DNA of 40,200 nt from Burkholderiales bacterium (GTDB lineage: Bacteria; Pseudomonadota; Gammaproteobacteria; Burkholderiales; Burkholderiaceae_D): assembly GCA_016196925.1 (NCBI GenBank), contig JACPWS010000002.1, positions 1 to 40,200 on the forward strand, read 5' to 3'. Position numbers and translations under genes: made by a program. The notes beneath the pieces were generated by a model. The model was given only the letters and a program-made list of their open reading frames with translations, ran no database searches and was not told the origin of the DNA. Shown here piece after piece: positions 15,913 through 26,300 of the stretch. Each line of letters starts with the position of its first letter. Within the stretch, counting starts at the first letter, position 1.

Positions 15913-16128
15913 TTATTTCTGTTGCCGCAAGGGCAGCAGCAGTTCGCCGAGCTGATTGTGGTCGATTTCGTACATAATTTCCAGCAAGCGCCCCAGCTCC
16001 CCCTTGGGGAAGCCGGCGCGCGCAAACCAGCCCAGGTAATCGCCGGGCAGATCGGCGATCGCGCGTCCCTGGTATTTGCCATACGGCATTTTGCGCGTCA
16101 GCAGCAGCGGTAAATCTTCGGCTCGCAT
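15913..16128 (-). CDS. DUF3820-family small protein
   Basis: The 71-residue protein starts at ATG 16128 with GGAGG four to five bases upstream, which decides against longer starts in the same frame. Its core KMPYGKYQGRAIADLPGDYLGWFARAGFPKGELG (about residues 13-46) has the M-P-F/Y-G-K-Y-G/Q-G pattern and the P--YL-W motif of DUF3820, also seen as an accessory region near some exonucleases. Function is not established. It lies 15 bp after the DUF2242 lipoprotein gene on the same strand and probably shares its transcript. Confidence 0.8.
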   Translation of the reverse strand: MRAEDLPLLLTRKMPYGKYQGRAIADLPGDYLGWFARAGFPKGELGRLLEIMYEIDHNQLGELLLPLRQQK

Positions 16129-16142
16129 AGCGCCTCCCTCGC

Positions 16143-16757
16143 TTATTCGTCGCCGGCTTTTGCGGCCGTTGGCGCGGGCGGCGGCAGCTCTTTTTTCTCC
16201 GCTTCGGCTTCTGCCGCGATGGCAGTCACCGGCGGCACGCTGTCGAGGTAGCGTTCCAGCAAATCGAAGAATTGCTCGTAAAACTGGCCGGTGGGGATGG
16301 TTTCGCTGGCCACCTTGACTAGCGCGTCGTCGGTGCTGCCGAAAGGCAGCGACACCGAGCCTATCGCGCTCACGCCTATGCTGGCCGAGGTATTCGATTT
16401 TTTCAGCGAATAACGGTCGCGCACGGCATTGGCAAACACGGTGGTGCTGTTGCTGCCTTTGCTGTCTTCGACGCAGACCACGTTGAATTCGATTTCCGCG
16501 TGGATGTCGTTGTCCGGCTGGTATTTTCTGCGGCCCTTGATGTTGGTCGGCTTCCATTCGCTGATGACATAACCCTGGCTCAGCAGGGCGCGCCGCGCCG
16601 CTTCGCAGGAAGACTTTTCGGCGCCGGGGAAACTGCGGGTAAACACGCCGGTGGCGCCGAACTCTTCGTGTTGCGAGCCGGCGCGTTTGGCCGTGCCGCA
16701 GCCGCTCAGGGCCGCGATCGGCAAAACCAGGGGGAGTAAAAATAGTCGCTGCATCAT
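16143..16757 (-). CDS. DUF2242-type lipoprotein
   Basis: The 204-residue protein has a lipoprotein signal: a hydrophobic stretch then LSGC (about residues 17-20), with the cysteine as the lipid anchor. It is therefore predicted to be attached to the inner or outer membrane facing the periplasm. Following blocks (FTRSFPGAEKSSCEAARRALLSQGYVISEWKP, then IHAEIEFNVVC and TTVFANAVRDRYSLKKSNTSASIGVS) match DUF2242 proteins of betaproteobacteria. The C-terminal 35 residues are Ala/Glu/Pro-rich and probably disordered. Function unknown. It forms a likely operon with the small genes on either side. Confidence 0.8.
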   Translation of the reverse strand: MMQRLFLLPLVLPIAALSGCGTAKRAGSQHEEFGATGVFTRSFPGAEKSSCEAARRALLSQGYVISEWKPTNIKGRRKYQPDNDIHAEIEFNVVCVEDSKGSNSTTVFANAVRDRYSLKKSNTSASIGVSAIGSVSLPFGSTDDALVKVASETIPTGQFYEQFFDLLERYLDSVPPVTAIAAEAEAEKKELPPPAPTAAKAGDE

Positions 16758-16776
16758 ATCAGTCCGAGTCCGTGAC

Positions 16777-16974
16777 TCAAGCCAGTGCTTCCCTGGCCGC
16801 CTGTTCCGGCGTCAGCCCGTCAAAAAACAGGTCGGTGAACCACTCTATCTGCTCTTCTATATGCTCTTGCGCCTGATCGCGGCTGGCGCCGCCTGCGATC
16901 AGATAGTCTTCCACTTCGGTGCACCAGGCGATCAGCGCCGCGGTTTCCGGATCGAGTTCATTTTTCTTTGCCAT
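16777..16974 (-). CDS. Small acidic protein of unknown function
   Basis: The 65-residue protein starts at ATG 16974 (MAKKNELDPE), preceded by GCAAGAGC. Longer starts in the frame lack a binding site. It is acidic and helical, with a regular EVEDYLIAGGASRDQAQEHIEEQIEWFTDLFFDGLTPEQAAREAL pattern that predicts two or three helices. There is no signal peptide, cysteine motif or known domain. It is 20 bp upstream of the DUF2242 gene and probably co-transcribed. I do not recognise a family. Confidence 0.65.
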   Translation of the reverse strand: MAKKNELDPETAALIAWCTEVEDYLIAGGASRDQAQEHIEEQIEWFTDLFFDGLTPEQAAREALA

Positions 16975-17031
16975 GCTCTTGCTTTCATTCGTGACGTTCA
17001 GCGCGCATTTTACCTTGCAATGCAGCAAACC

Positions 17032-17769
17032 CTAGAAACTGCCGGTGAACTGGTAACGGCTACCCGGATGCCACATGGTGACGATGGTGGCGATCTGACC
17101 CTGCGAGCGGGTTTTCCTGTGCAGCACCAGGCAGGCTTCCTTGCCCGAAATGTGCAGCATGTCGGCGATAGGTTTAGTCGGCATGACCGCCTCTATGCTG
17201 TAATCGACCCCTTGTAATGGCGCCGCCGCGACCAGATATTCATTCGGCGTGATGACGGCGAAATCCTGCTGCAGGTAATCGGGCGCCAGGCTGGCGTTGA
17301 CCCAGCGGTCTTCCACCTGGATCGCGACCTCGTTTTCAAAATGCACGATCACCGAATGAAACAGGCTGCACCCGGGTTTCAGCTGGAATTGCGCCGCCAG
17401 TTGTTCGTTGGCGGGCGTCGCGCTGAGTTCGTGCAAGCGGCTGCGGTGCGCATGGCCGCGCGCACGGATTTCCGCGGCGATGCTTTTGATTTCCACCAGC
17501 GTCGCCTGGTATTTATGCTGCGCCACATAGGTGCCCGAGCCCTGGATGCGGTTCAATATCTGTTCGCTGGTCAGCTCACGCACGGCGCGGTTGACGGTCA
17601 TGCGCGAGACGCTGAATTGCGCGGCCAGCATCGCTTCGGACGGAATCGCGTCGCCTTCCTTCCAGGTGCCGGACTGGATTTCCTTCAGTAAATAATCCTT
17701 GATGGTTTGAAAAGCAGGGGAGGAGCTGGTCTGGGACACGGGATGCCTGAGAGGAAAATTATCCCGCAT
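17032..17769 (-). CDS. hutC: GntR/HutC-family repressor of histidine utilisation
   Basis: The 245-residue regulator has an N-terminal winged helix (residues ~20-85: AFQTIKDYLLKEI, then IPSEAMLAAQFSVSRMTVNRAVREL and RIQGSGTYV) and a C-terminal UTRA ligand-binding domain (residues ~90-240). The UTRA domain in HutC senses urocanate. The gene is divergent from hutU with the palindrome AAGTTGTATATACAACTT between them, the expected operator. ATG 17769 is called, but it has no clear binding site; a GTG at 17739 (VSQTSSSPAF) preceded by CAGG is an alternative. A much longer frame reaches 18234 but overlaps hutU and is not real. Confidence 0.92.
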   Translation of the reverse strand: MRDNFPLRHPVSQTSSSPAFQTIKDYLLKEIQSGTWKEGDAIPSEAMLAAQFSVSRMTVNRAVRELTSEQILNRIQGSGTYVAQHKYQATLVEIKSIAAEIRARGHAHRSRLHELSATPANEQLAAQFQLKPGCSLFHSVIVHFENEVAIQVEDRWVNASLAPDYLQQDFAVITPNEYLVAAAPLQGVDYSIEAVMPTKPIADMLHISGKEACLVLHRKTRSQGQIATIVTMWHPGSRYQFTGSF

Positions 17770-17788
17770 TGTCGCATTAAAAAACCGC

Positions 17789-17817
17789 TTGCAAAAGTTG
17801 TATATACAACTTAAACT
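17789..17817 (+). promoter_or_regulatory. hutU promoter with HutC operator in the spacer
   Basis: -35 TTGCAA (17789-17794) and -10 TAAACT (17812-17817) are separated by 17 bp. The perfect 18-bp palindrome AAGTTGTATATACAACTT (17795-17812) occupies the spacer. Its core TTGTATATACAA matches the known HutC/GntR operator type, so bound HutC should block RNA polymerase directly. Confidence 0.8.
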
Positions 17818-17848
17818 GCCTTCATCGCGTTGATGCAAGGCATAAATA

Positions 17849-17929
17849 CGTCGTCCCCGCGCAGGCGGGGACCCAGCGGCTTTCCTCAAACAAGCAAAGA
17901 CGCTGGATTCCCGCCTGCGCGGGAATGAC
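17849..17929. repeat. REP-like palindromic repeat A, copy 3
   Basis: Two hairpins, GTCCCCGC-GCAG-GCGGGGAC and ATTCCCGC-CTGC-GCGGGAAT, lie in the hutU leader between its promoter and ribosome binding site. It therefore would be transcribed into the 5' untranslated region of the hut mRNA. Confidence 0.85.
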
Positions 17930-17978
17930 AAGGGATTTCGCGTTTTCCATATTTTTTCCGACAAACAGGAGCCTCCGT

Positions 17979-19682
17979 ATGAATAGCACAGACAACACCG
18001 ATCCACGCTGGGATGCAAGCCGTGAAATCCGCGCACCACGCGGTGCAGAGAAAGTCTGCAAGACCTGGGTAGCGGAAGCCGCCTACCGCATGATCCAGAA
18101 CAACCTGGACCCGGAAGTCGCGGAAAATCCCAAGCATCTGGTGGTGTACGGCGGCATCGGCCGGGGCGCGCGCAACTGGGAATGCTACGACCAGATCCTG
18201 GCCAGCCTGAAAGAGCTGGGCGAAGAGGAAACACTGCTGGTGCAATCGGGCAAGCCGGTCGGCGTCTTCAAAACGCACGCAGATGCACCGCGCGTGCTGA
18301 TCGCGAATTCGAATCTGGTGCCGAAATGGGCCAATTGGGAACATTTCAATGAACTCGACCGCAAGGGCCTGTTCATGTACGGCCAGATGACGGCCGGCAG
18401 CTGGATTTACATCGGCACCCAGGGCATCGTGCAGGGCACTTACGAAACCTTTGCCGAAGCCGGCCGCCAGCATTATCAGGGCGAGTGGGGCGGGCGCTGG
18501 ATTTTGACCGCCGGCCTGGGCGGCATGGGTGGTGCGCAACCGCTGGCCGCCAGCTTTGCCGGCGCGGTTTCGCTGAACATCGAATGCCAGCAAAGCAGCA
18601 TCGATTTCCGCCTGCGCACCCGTTACGTCGACAAGCAAGCGAAAGACCTGGACGACGCGCTGGCGCTGGTGAAACACCATTGCGAACGCAAGGAAGCGAT
18701 CTCGATCGCCTTGCTCGGCAATGCCGCTGAAATCTTGCCGGAGCTGGTCAAGCGCGCCCAAGCCGGCGGCATGCAGCCCGATCTGGTGACCGACCAGACT
18801 TCGGCGCACGACCTGATCAACGGCTATCTGCCACTAGGCTGGAGCGTGGAACAATGGAAAGCCGCACAAAAGGACGCCGGCCTGCACGCCCGCCTGACGG
18901 CCGAAGCGGCCCAGTCTTGCGCAGTGCACGTACAAGCGATGCTGGATTTCCATGCGATGGGCATCCCTACCGTGGATTACGGCAATAACATCCGTCAGGT
19001 GGCTTTCGACACCGGCATCAAGAACGCCTTCGATTTCCCCGGCTTCGTGCCGGCTTATATCCGTCCGCTGTTTTGCGACGGCAAGGGCCCGTTCCGCTGG
19101 GTCGCCTTGTCGGGCGATGCTGAAGACATCCGCAAGACCGACGCCAAGATCAAGGAACTCTTCCCGCACAATACGGGCGTGCACAAATGGCTGGACATGG
19201 CCGGCGAGCGCATCGCCTTCCAGGGCTTGCCGGCGCGTATCTGCTGGCTCGGTCTGGGCGAGCGCCATATCGCCGGCCTCGCTTTCAACGAGATGGTGAA
19301 GAACGGCGAACTGAAGGCGCCTATCGTGATCGGCCGTGATCACCTCGATACCGGCTCGGTCGCCAGCCCGAACCGCGAAACCGAAGGCATGAAGGACGGC
19401 ACCGACGCCGTATCCGACTGGCCTTTGCTGAACGCCTTGCTGAACACGGCTGGCGGCGCGTCCTGGGTTTCGCTGCACCACGGCGGCGGGGTGGGCATGG
19501 GTTACTCGCAGCATGCCGGCATGGTGATCGTGGCCGACGGCACCGATGCCGCCGCCAAGCGCCTGGCGCGCGTGCTGGTGAACGACTGCGGCTCGGGCGT
19601 GATGCGGCATGCCGATGCCGGCTACGAGCAGGCCGCCGCTTGCGCCAAGCGCAATGGCTTGAATTTGCCGATGATTAAGTAA
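17979..19682 (+). CDS. hutU: Urocanate hydratase
   Basis: The 567-residue NAD+-dependent enzyme converts urocanate to imidazolonepropionate, the second step of histidine degradation. Start ATG 17979 ([22 protein letters not shown]) has AGGAG eight bases upstream; the open frame to 17925 is not used. Visible signatures are [13 protein letters not shown] (about 50-62), the [11 protein letters not shown] nucleotide-binding loop (about 179), [24 protein letters not shown] with the conserved active-site cysteine (about 415), and [14 protein letters not shown] near the C-terminus. Length is normal. It is the first gene of hutU-hutH-hutD-hutI. Confidence 0.97.
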   Translation: MNSTDNTDPRWDASREIRAPRGAEKVCKTWVAEAAYRMIQNNLDPEVAENPKHLVVYGGIGRGARNWECYDQILASLKELGEEETLLVQSGKPVGVFKTHADAPRVLIANSNLVPKWANWEHFNELDRKGLFMYGQMTAGSWIYIGTQGIVQGTYETFAEAGRQHYQGEWGGRWILTAGLGGMGGAQPLAASFAGAVSLNIECQQSSIDFRLRTRYVDKQAKDLDDALALVKHHCERKEAISIALLGNAAEILPELVKRAQAGGMQPDLVTDQTSAHDLINGYLPLGWSVEQWKAAQKDAGLHARLTAEAAQSCAVHVQAMLDFHAMGIPTVDYGNNIRQVAFDTGIKNAFDFPGFVPAYIRPLFCDGKGPFRWVALSGDAEDIRKTDAKIKELFPHNTGVHKWLDMAGERIAFQGLPARICWLGLGERHIAGLAFNEMVKNGELKAPIVIGRDHLDTGSVASPNRETEGMKDGTDAVSDWPLLNALLNTAGGASWVSLHHGGGVGMGYSQHAGMVIVADGTDAAAKRLARVLVNDCGSGVMRHADAGYEQAAACAKRNGLNLPMIK

Positions 19683-19696
19683 ATAGCGCCGTTAGC

Positions 19697-19800
19697 TCCT
19701 CCCCCTTCAAGGGGGGAGGTCGGGCGGGGGATGGGTTTCCGATGTATTGCAACAGAAACCCATCCCCACCCTAGCCCTCCCCTTGAAGGGGAGGGAATAT
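19697..19800. repeat. Palindromic intergenic element B, copy 2
   Basis: The same ~95-bp design as at 6389: arms CTCCCCCTTCAAGGGG and GGGATGGGTTTCC with the complementary GGAAACCCATCCCC and CCTCCCCTTGAAGGGGAGG, then GGGAATAT. It separates hutU from hutH, inside the presumed operon, where it would form a hairpin in the mRNA. Confidence 0.85.
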
Positions 19801-19866
19801 GATGGCAAGACATAGCACACAGACTACCCTCAGCGCATACCAGCTGGGGCAAACTAAGGAATAAAA

Positions 19867-21408
19867 ATGAACCCGACCTTCACCCTCACCCCAGGCCAGA
19901 TGCGCCTGTCCGACCTGCGCGCCATTTGGCAAGCGGCCGCGCCGCTGGCGCTGGATAGCGCCGCCTATGCAGCGATCCAGGCTTCTTCCGCCACCATAGA
20001 CAAGATCGTCGCCAAAGGCGATGCGGCGTACGGCATCAATACCGGTTTCGGCAAACTGGCCAAGACCCGCATCCCGGACGACCAGCTTGAGCTGTTGCAG
20101 CGCAATCTGATCATGTCGCATGCTGTCGGTTCCGGCGAGCTGATTTCCGATGAGGTCTGCCGCCTGATACTGGTGATGAAAATAGGCAGCCTGGCGCGCG
20201 GTTTCTCGGGCATCCGCGCTGCTGTGATCGACAGCATGATCGCGCTGTACAACGCGGGCATCATGCCGGCGATTCCGGTCAAAGGTTCGGTCGGTGCATC
20301 CGGCGATCTGGCGCCTTTATCGCACATGACGCTGGCCCTGATGGGCGAGGGCGAGGTGCGCGTCAATGGCGTGTTGACGCCGGCGAAGCAGGCGCTGGAA
20401 GCCGCCGGCATCCAGCCGGTGGTACTGGCTGCCAAGGAAGGCCTGGCCCTGATCAACGGCACCCAGGTTTCGGCGGCGCTGGCGCTGAACGGCTTGTTCC
20501 TGGCCGAGCGCCTGTTGGAAGCCGCCACCATCACCGGCGCGCTGTCTATCGATGCCGCCAAGGGCAGCGATGCGCCGTTCGACCCGCGCATCCATGCGGT
20601 GCGCGGCCAGCCGGGCCAGATCGCCACCGCCCAGATTTATCGCAGCCTGCTGGCCGGCAGTGAAATCCGCCAGTCGCATCTGGTCAACGACGAGCGCGTG
20701 CAAGACCCGTATTGCCTGCGCTGCCAGCCGCAAGTCATGGGCGCCTGCCTGGATATCATCAACAATGCGGCGCGCACCCTGCTGACCGAAGCGAATGCCG
20801 TGACCGACAATCCGCTGGTGTTCGTGGATACCGGCGAAGTCATTTCCGGCGGTAATTTCCACGCCGAGCCGGTCGCGTTTGCGGCCGATACGCTGGCGCT
20901 GGCGATTGCCGAAATCGGTTCGATTTCCGAGCGCCGCATCGCCTTGCTGATCGACGCCTCGATTTCCGGTCTGCCGCCTTTCCTGGTGCCGTCTTCCGGC
21001 TTGAATTCCGGCTTCATGATTGCGCATGTGACGGCCGCCGCCCTGGCGTCCGAAAACAAATCGCACGCCCATCCATCCAGCGTCGACAGCATCCCGACCT
21101 CGGCCAACCAGGAAGACCACGTCAGCATGGCGACCTACGGCGCCCGCCGTCTGCACGAAATGGCGCATAATACCGCCACCATCGTCGGCATAGAATTGCT
21201 GGCGGCGGCACAAGGGGTAGATTTCCATCAACCGCTGCAGACTTCCGCGGTGCTGGCGCAGGTGCATCAGGCATTGCGCGCCAGGGTGGCGTTTTATGAC
21301 AAGGACAGATTCTTTGCGCCCGACATCGCCGCGGCCAAGGATCTGGTTGTCAGCGGTGCACTGAGCAGCCAGTGCCGGCCACTGTTCCGCGGTTTATACC
21401 TGGACTAA
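19867..21408 (+). CDS. hutH: Histidine ammonia-lyase
   Basis: The 513-residue enzyme deaminates L-histidine to urocanate, the first step of histidine degradation. The MIO electrophile forms from Ala-Ser-Gly at residues 144-146 within [14 protein letters not shown]. Other conserved blocks are [11 protein letters not shown] (about 55-65), [37 protein letters not shown] and [14 protein letters not shown]. Length fits HutH. ATG 19867 has AAGGAATAAAA upstream. The stop is followed by hutD after only two bases, so hutD and hutI are tightly coupled to it. Confidence 0.97.
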   Translation: MNPTFTLTPGQMRLSDLRAIWQAAAPLALDSAAYAAIQASSATIDKIVAKGDAAYGINTGFGKLAKTRIPDDQLELLQRNLIMSHAVGSGELISDEVCRLILVMKIGSLARGFSGIRAAVIDSMIALYNAGIMPAIPVKGSVGASGDLAPLSHMTLALMGEGEVRVNGVLTPAKQALEAAGIQPVVLAAKEGLALINGTQVSAALALNGLFLAERLLEAATITGALSIDAAKGSDAPFDPRIHAVRGQPGQIATAQIYRSLLAGSEIRQSHLVNDERVQDPYCLRCQPQVMGACLDIINNAARTLLTEANAVTDNPLVFVDTGEVISGGNFHAEPVAFAADTLALAIAEIGSISERRIALLIDASISGLPPFLVPSSGLNSGFMIAHVTAAALASENKSHAHPSSVDSIPTSANQEDHVSMATYGARRLHEMAHNTATIVGIELLAAAQGVDFHQPLQTSAVLAQVHQALRARVAFYDKDRFFAPDIAAAKDLVVSGALSSQCRPLFRGLYLD

Positions 21409-21410
21409 TC

Positions 21411-22022
21411 ATGCAACACTGGACGCAGGCAGACTATCGCAGCATGCCGTGGAAAAACGGCGGCGGCAGCACGACCGAGCTGGCGATTTTTCCGGCGGAT
21501 GCCACGCTGGATAACTTCGACTGGCGCATCAGCACCGCGCTGGTCACCGGTTCCGGGCCGTTTTCCCATTTCGCCGGCATAGACCGCAGCCTGGCCGTGC
21601 TGGAAGGCAGCATGCGCCTGAGTTCGCTGGAACAGGAGCTCGGCATGCTGACGCCGGACAGCCCGCTTTGCCGTTTCGCCGGCGAATTGTCGCTGCACGC
21701 CGAGTTGTACAGCGCCTGGGTGCTCGACTTGAATGTGATGAGCCGGCGCCAGCGCTACAGCCATTATGTGCAGCGTTTAAGCGGCGAGATGCACGAGATC
21801 GACTTGCCGGACGCCCGCCAATGTCTGCTGTATTGCGTGCACGGCGGGGCTAAGTTGCACAGCGCGGCCCAGGACGTCGTCGTCACGTTGCAGGCCGGCG
21901 AATTGCTGATGCTGGACGCCGGTGCCGGCGATATTTTGCGGTTCCAGCTCAGCAGCGGCGCCGACAGCCTGCTGTACCTGATCCGTTTCAGCCCGAACGG
22001 AGATCCGCACTATGCAGCATGA
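21411..22022 (+). CDS. hutD: HutD-family protein of the hut operon
   Basis: The 203-residue cupin-fold protein starts at ATG 21411 ([19 protein letters not shown]), two bases after the hutH stop. The N-terminal PWKNGGG-T-E and the DWRIS-A-V-GSGPFS-F-GIDR block (about 30-65) are the HutD signature. HutD is not a pathway enzyme. In Pseudomonas it is thought to limit excessive hut activity, possibly by binding urocanate or formylglutamate (family knowledge). Its stop overlaps the hutI start by 11 bases, so translation is coupled. Confidence 0.93.
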   Translation: MQHWTQADYRSMPWKNGGGSTTELAIFPADATLDNFDWRISTALVTGSGPFSHFAGIDRSLAVLEGSMRLSSLEQELGMLTPDSPLCRFAGELSLHAELYSAWVLDLNVMSRRQRYSHYVQRLSGEMHEIDLPDARQCLLYCVHGGAKLHSAAQDVVVTLQAGELLMLDAGAGDILRFQLSSGADSLLYLIRFSPNGDPHYAA

Positions 22023-23229
22023 ATGGGATAGCCTGTGGCTGAACCTGCATCTGGCCGGCGTGGGCGACGGCTACGGCGAAATCCGTGACGGCGCGCTGGC
22101 CGTCAAGGATGGCAAGATCGCCTGGCTCGGTGCGCAGGTCGACTTGCCGCCGCATGTGGCGCAAGTCACGCATGACGCTCAGGGCGCCTGGCTGACGCCG
22201 GGCCTGATCGATTGCCATACCCACCTGGTATATGCCGGCAATCGCAGCAACGAATTCGAGGCGCGCCTGAACGGCGTCGCCTATGAAGAGATCGCCAGGC
22301 AGGGCGGCGGCATCTTGTCTACCGTGCGCGCCACCCGCAACGCCAGCGAAGCCGAGTTGATGCTGGCGAGCCTGCCGCGCTTGCGCGACTTGTTGCGGGA
22401 AGGGGTGACCACGCTGGAAATCAAATCCGGCTACGGCCTCGATTTGCCGACCGAAGCGCGCATCTTGCGCGTGGCCAGGCAGCTGGGGCGCGATTTCCCG
22501 CTCCGCGTCAAGACCACCTTCCTCGGCGCGCACGCGCTGCCGCCCGAATACGCAGGGCGGGCCGACGATTACATCGCTCTGGTGTGCCGCGAGATGCTGC
22601 CGGCGCTGGCAGAGCAGGGCCTGGTCGATGCGGTCGATGTGTTTTGCGAAAAAATCGGCTTTAGCGCGGCCCAGACCGAGTGCGTATTCCAGGCGGCGCA
22701 AGCGCTCGGCTTACCGGTCAAGCTGCATGCCGAGCAATTGTCCGATCAGGGCGGCGCCGCGCTGACTGCGCGCTATCGGGGCTTGTCGGCCGATCATCTG
22801 GAATATCTGACCGATGCCGGCATCGCCGCCATGGCCGCGCACGGCACGGTCGCCGTCCTGCTGCCGGGCGCGTTTTATTTTTTGCGCGAAACCAGGCTGC
22901 CGCCGCTGGCGGCCTTGCGCGCGGCCGGCGTGCCGGTCGCGCTGGCGACCGATTGCAATCCCGGCACTTCGCCGCTGACTTCCTTGCTGCTGACCATGAA
23001 CATGGCTTGCACGCTGTTCCGCATGACGCCGCTGGAAGCCTTGCAGGGCGTCACTTGCCACGCGGCGCGCGCCTTGGGCCTGGCGGCGCAAACCGGGACG
23101 CTGGAGGTCGGTAAGGCGGCCGATTTTGCGTTGTGGGACATAGAGCGGCCGGCCGATCTCGCTTATCACATAGGCGGCCAGCGCTGCATTGCCAGCGTGT
23201 TCGACGGCAAGTTGCGCCCGCAATTGTAG
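22012..23229 (+). CDS. hutI: Imidazolonepropionase
   Basis: The 405-residue amidohydrolase opens the ring of 4-imidazolone-5-propanoate to give N-formimino-L-glutamate, the third step of histidine degradation. Metal and substrate residues appear in [17 protein letters not shown] (about residues 68-84, HxH), the QGGGIL segment, [13 protein letters not shown] (about 240), DHLEYL and [14 protein letters not shown] (about 312). Length is normal. ATG 22012 overlaps hutD. The genes for removing the formimino group (hutF/hutG or formiminoglutamase) are not in the window, so the pathway is completed elsewhere. Confidence 0.96.
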   Translation: MQHEWDSLWLNLHLAGVGDGYGEIRDGALAVKDGKIAWLGAQVDLPPHVAQVTHDAQGAWLTPGLIDCHTHLVYAGNRSNEFEARLNGVAYEEIARQGGGILSTVRATRNASEAELMLASLPRLRDLLREGVTTLEIKSGYGLDLPTEARILRVARQLGRDFPLRVKTTFLGAHALPPEYAGRADDYIALVCREMLPALAEQGLVDAVDVFCEKIGFSAAQTECVFQAAQALGLPVKLHAEQLSDQGGAALTARYRGLSADHLEYLTDAGIAAMAAHGTVAVLLPGAFYFLRETRLPPLAALRAAGVPVALATDCNPGTSPLTSLLLTMNMACTLFRMTPLEALQGVTCHAARALGLAAQTGTLEVGKAADFALWDIERPADLAYHIGGQRCIASVFDGKLRPQL

Positions 23230-23258
23230 TTGCAATAAAAGTAATGTGCGGCATTGTT

Positions 23259-23287
23259 TAACCCCGCTGCGGCGGGTTTGCTTTTTG
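23259..23287 (+). terminator. Probable terminator of the hut operon
   Basis: An AACCCCGC/GCGGGTT-type imperfect stem is followed by TTTGCTTTTT, about 30 bases after the hutI stop. The stem is short and contains a bulge, so confidence is moderate. Confidence 0.55.
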
Positions 23288-23369
23288 GTATGCATGCTGG
23301 CGACGTATAATGCGGCTAAGTCCTGGGGCCAGGCCCCGCATAAAAAAATCAATATAAAAAGGATACGTC

Positions 23370-26300
23370 GTGAACAAAATCCCGCAGTTATTTTCCGCCG
23401 CATTCCTGCGTTCGCGCCCGGCGCGCTGGCTGGCCGCCGCGCTGGCGCTGATTTCCCTCTGCCTGGCGCTGAGCTGGCTGTTGCTGCCGTCTTATGTACG
23501 GCGCGTCGCCAGCGAACAGGTGCAGCAACAGCTGGGCCGCAAGCTCACCATAGACGCCGTGTATTTTTCCCCTTTCCGGTTGGTGTTGACGGCGGACGGC
23601 GTCACCCTGTACGAAGCGGACCGGCGCACCCCGGCCTTGCAGGTCAGGCAACTGATGTTGAATCTTTCGCTGGCTTCGCTGTTCCGCCGCGCGCTGATTG
23701 TCGATGAAGTGCAACTGCGCGCGCCGCAACTGCATCTGGTGCGCAGCAGCGGCGAGATTTACGGCCACTACAATTTCAACGACATCCTGGAAAAAATCGC
23801 CGCCATGCCGAAGAGCGATACGCCCTTGCGCTTTTCGCTGGCGAACCTGCAATTGATCGACGGCGCGATAGCGTTCGACGATCAGGTGATCGGCAAGCAA
23901 TTCAAACTGGAGGCTTTGCAGATCGGTTTGCCGTTTTTATCGAATTTCCCGGCCGCGAGCGATATCTTTGTTCAGCCCATGCTGTCGGCGCGTGTCGACG
24001 GCTCGGTTTTTACGCTGCAAGGGCGTGCCAAGCCATTTGCCGATGCGCAGGAAGCCGCGCTGGCGATCGATCTCGAGCAGCTCGATATCGCCCGCTATGC
24101 GGGATATTTTCCGCGGCCGCTGCCGCTGCAAATCCAGAGCGGCCGCTTGTCGAGCAAGCTGGACTTGATTTTCAGCCGCAAGAACCGGCAGCCCGAGCTA
24201 TTGCTGTCCGGCGAGCTGCGCTTGCAAGATGTCGCCTTGCAAGACGTGCATGCCGCACCGCTGTTGAAACTGGCCAGTCTGCAGGCGCAGATACGGCAAA
24301 TCAATGTGATGAACAGCGCCGCCAGCCTGGACAATTTGCAACTGAACTCGCCCGAGCTGTGGCTCGATATCGACCGGCAAGGCAGCCTGAACTGGGCGCG
24401 CCTGCTTGCCTCTTCGGTCTCCGTTCCTTCCGCCGACGCCGGTAACAAGACCGCATCCCCGGCTGCGCCCCGGCTCAGCCTGAACGAATTGCATGTGCAG
24501 CAGGGCCAGTTGCACCTGCGCGACGCCTGGCACGCGGCGCCGCTGCAAGCCGTGACCCTGAAAGCCATCACGCTTGCGAGCCGGCAATTGTCGAACGGCG
24601 CCGACGCCAAGCCTTCGCCATTGAACTTGTCGCTGCAAGGCGAACATGAGGAAAGCCTGCAATTCGACGGCGAACTGCAGCCCATGGCGGCGACGCTCAA
24701 GGGGCAGGCGACGCTCAAGGCCTGGCCGCTGGCGGCATATCAGCCTTTCCTGAATAAAATGCTGGCCGCCAAATTGGCCGGACAGCTGGGCGCAAGCGCG
24801 CAAGTCCAGCTGCAGTCGGGACGGTTGCAACTCGATCAGCTGGCGCTGACGCTGGACGATTTCAGCATACAGCCGGCGGCGGGCAGGGATGGCGGCATCA
24901 CCCTCAAATCGCTGGCGCTGGATAAGCTGAGTCTGGATACCGCCGGCCGGAATATCGCGGCCGGCAGCCTGCAACTGAACGGTTTGCGCGGCGATATACG
25001 GCGCGACCCGCAAGCAATGCTGAATGTACAAAAATGGCTGCGGCCGGCCGGGACTAGCGCTACCGGCGCCGCCGCTGCTAAAGCGGGGACAGCGGGGAAA
25101 ACCTTGCCGGCCTGGAAAATCGCCTTGTCCAGTTTTGCGCTGAAGGACAGTGCGCTCAGCTTTAGCGATCAGGCCGTCACGCCGGCCGTCACGCTCAAGG
25201 CCGAAGCCTTGTCCCTGGATGCCGAGCGGCTCAGCAGCGACTGGTCGCAGGCCGGCAAGCTGCGCCTGCAGGCGAATGTCAATCGCAAGGGCAAGCTCGG
25301 CGTCAGCGGCGATATCGCGCCGCAGCTGAAAAATATCGTGCTGAATCTGGATGCGCAAAGCTTGCCGGTGGCAGCCCTGTATCCGTATTTCTCTTCTTAC
25401 CTGAATGTCTCGCTGACACGCGGCCATGCCAGCGCCAAAGGCCGGCTGAGCGTGAGCAATGCGCTGGCGGCAAACCGTTCGCTGGCGTACGAGGGCATGC
25501 TGAGCCTGAACGATTTCCATATGCTGGAAAACGGCGCCAGCGAAGATTTCCTCGAATGGAAAAATATCAGCCTGGAAGGGATAGCCGCCAGGCTGGGCGG
25601 CGGCAAGCCTGTCGTCAGCATGAAAAAGCTGGCGTTGAACGATTTTTATGCGCGGGCGATTTTGTCGGAAAAAGGCAAATTGAATTTGCAAAATATCGTG
25701 GTCGGCAAGCCTGAGGATAGCGCGGCCGGCAGCGCCGCCGACGCCGGCAAGCACGCCGCGCCGCTAGCGATACGCATCGCCCAGACCACCATGCGCGGCG
25801 GCAATATCAATTTCACCGATAACTTTATCAAGCCGAATTACAGCGCCAACCTGACCGGCGTCAGCGGCAGCATAGGCGCGCTCGCCTCGGATGATATGCA
25901 GGCGGCGACGGTAGAGCTGAACGGCAAGATAGACCGGGATGCGCCGCTGACGATATCGGGTACCGTCCATCCTTTAGCCAGCCCGGTTTTCCTCGATATT
26001 AAAGGCAGCGCCTACGGCATAGAATTGACGCGCCTGACCCCGTATGCCGCCAAATATGCCGGCTACGCGATAGACAAGGGCAAGCTGGCTATGCAGGCGA
26101 CTTACCATGTAGAAAACCGGCAATTGCAGGCGGAAAATGAAATTCGCCTCGATCAGCTGAGCTTCGGCGAGCGTGTCGAGAGCCCCGATGCGACCCATTT
26201 ACCGGTCATGCTGGCGGTAGCCTTGCTACGCGACAATAATGGTCAGATCGCGATCAATCTGCCGATTTCCGGCTCCCTGAACGATCCGCAATTCTCGGTC

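Noticed and set aside
17770..18234. N-terminal extension of hutC
   Set aside because: It would overlap the hutU start, the operator and a REP-like repeat, and has no family similarity.
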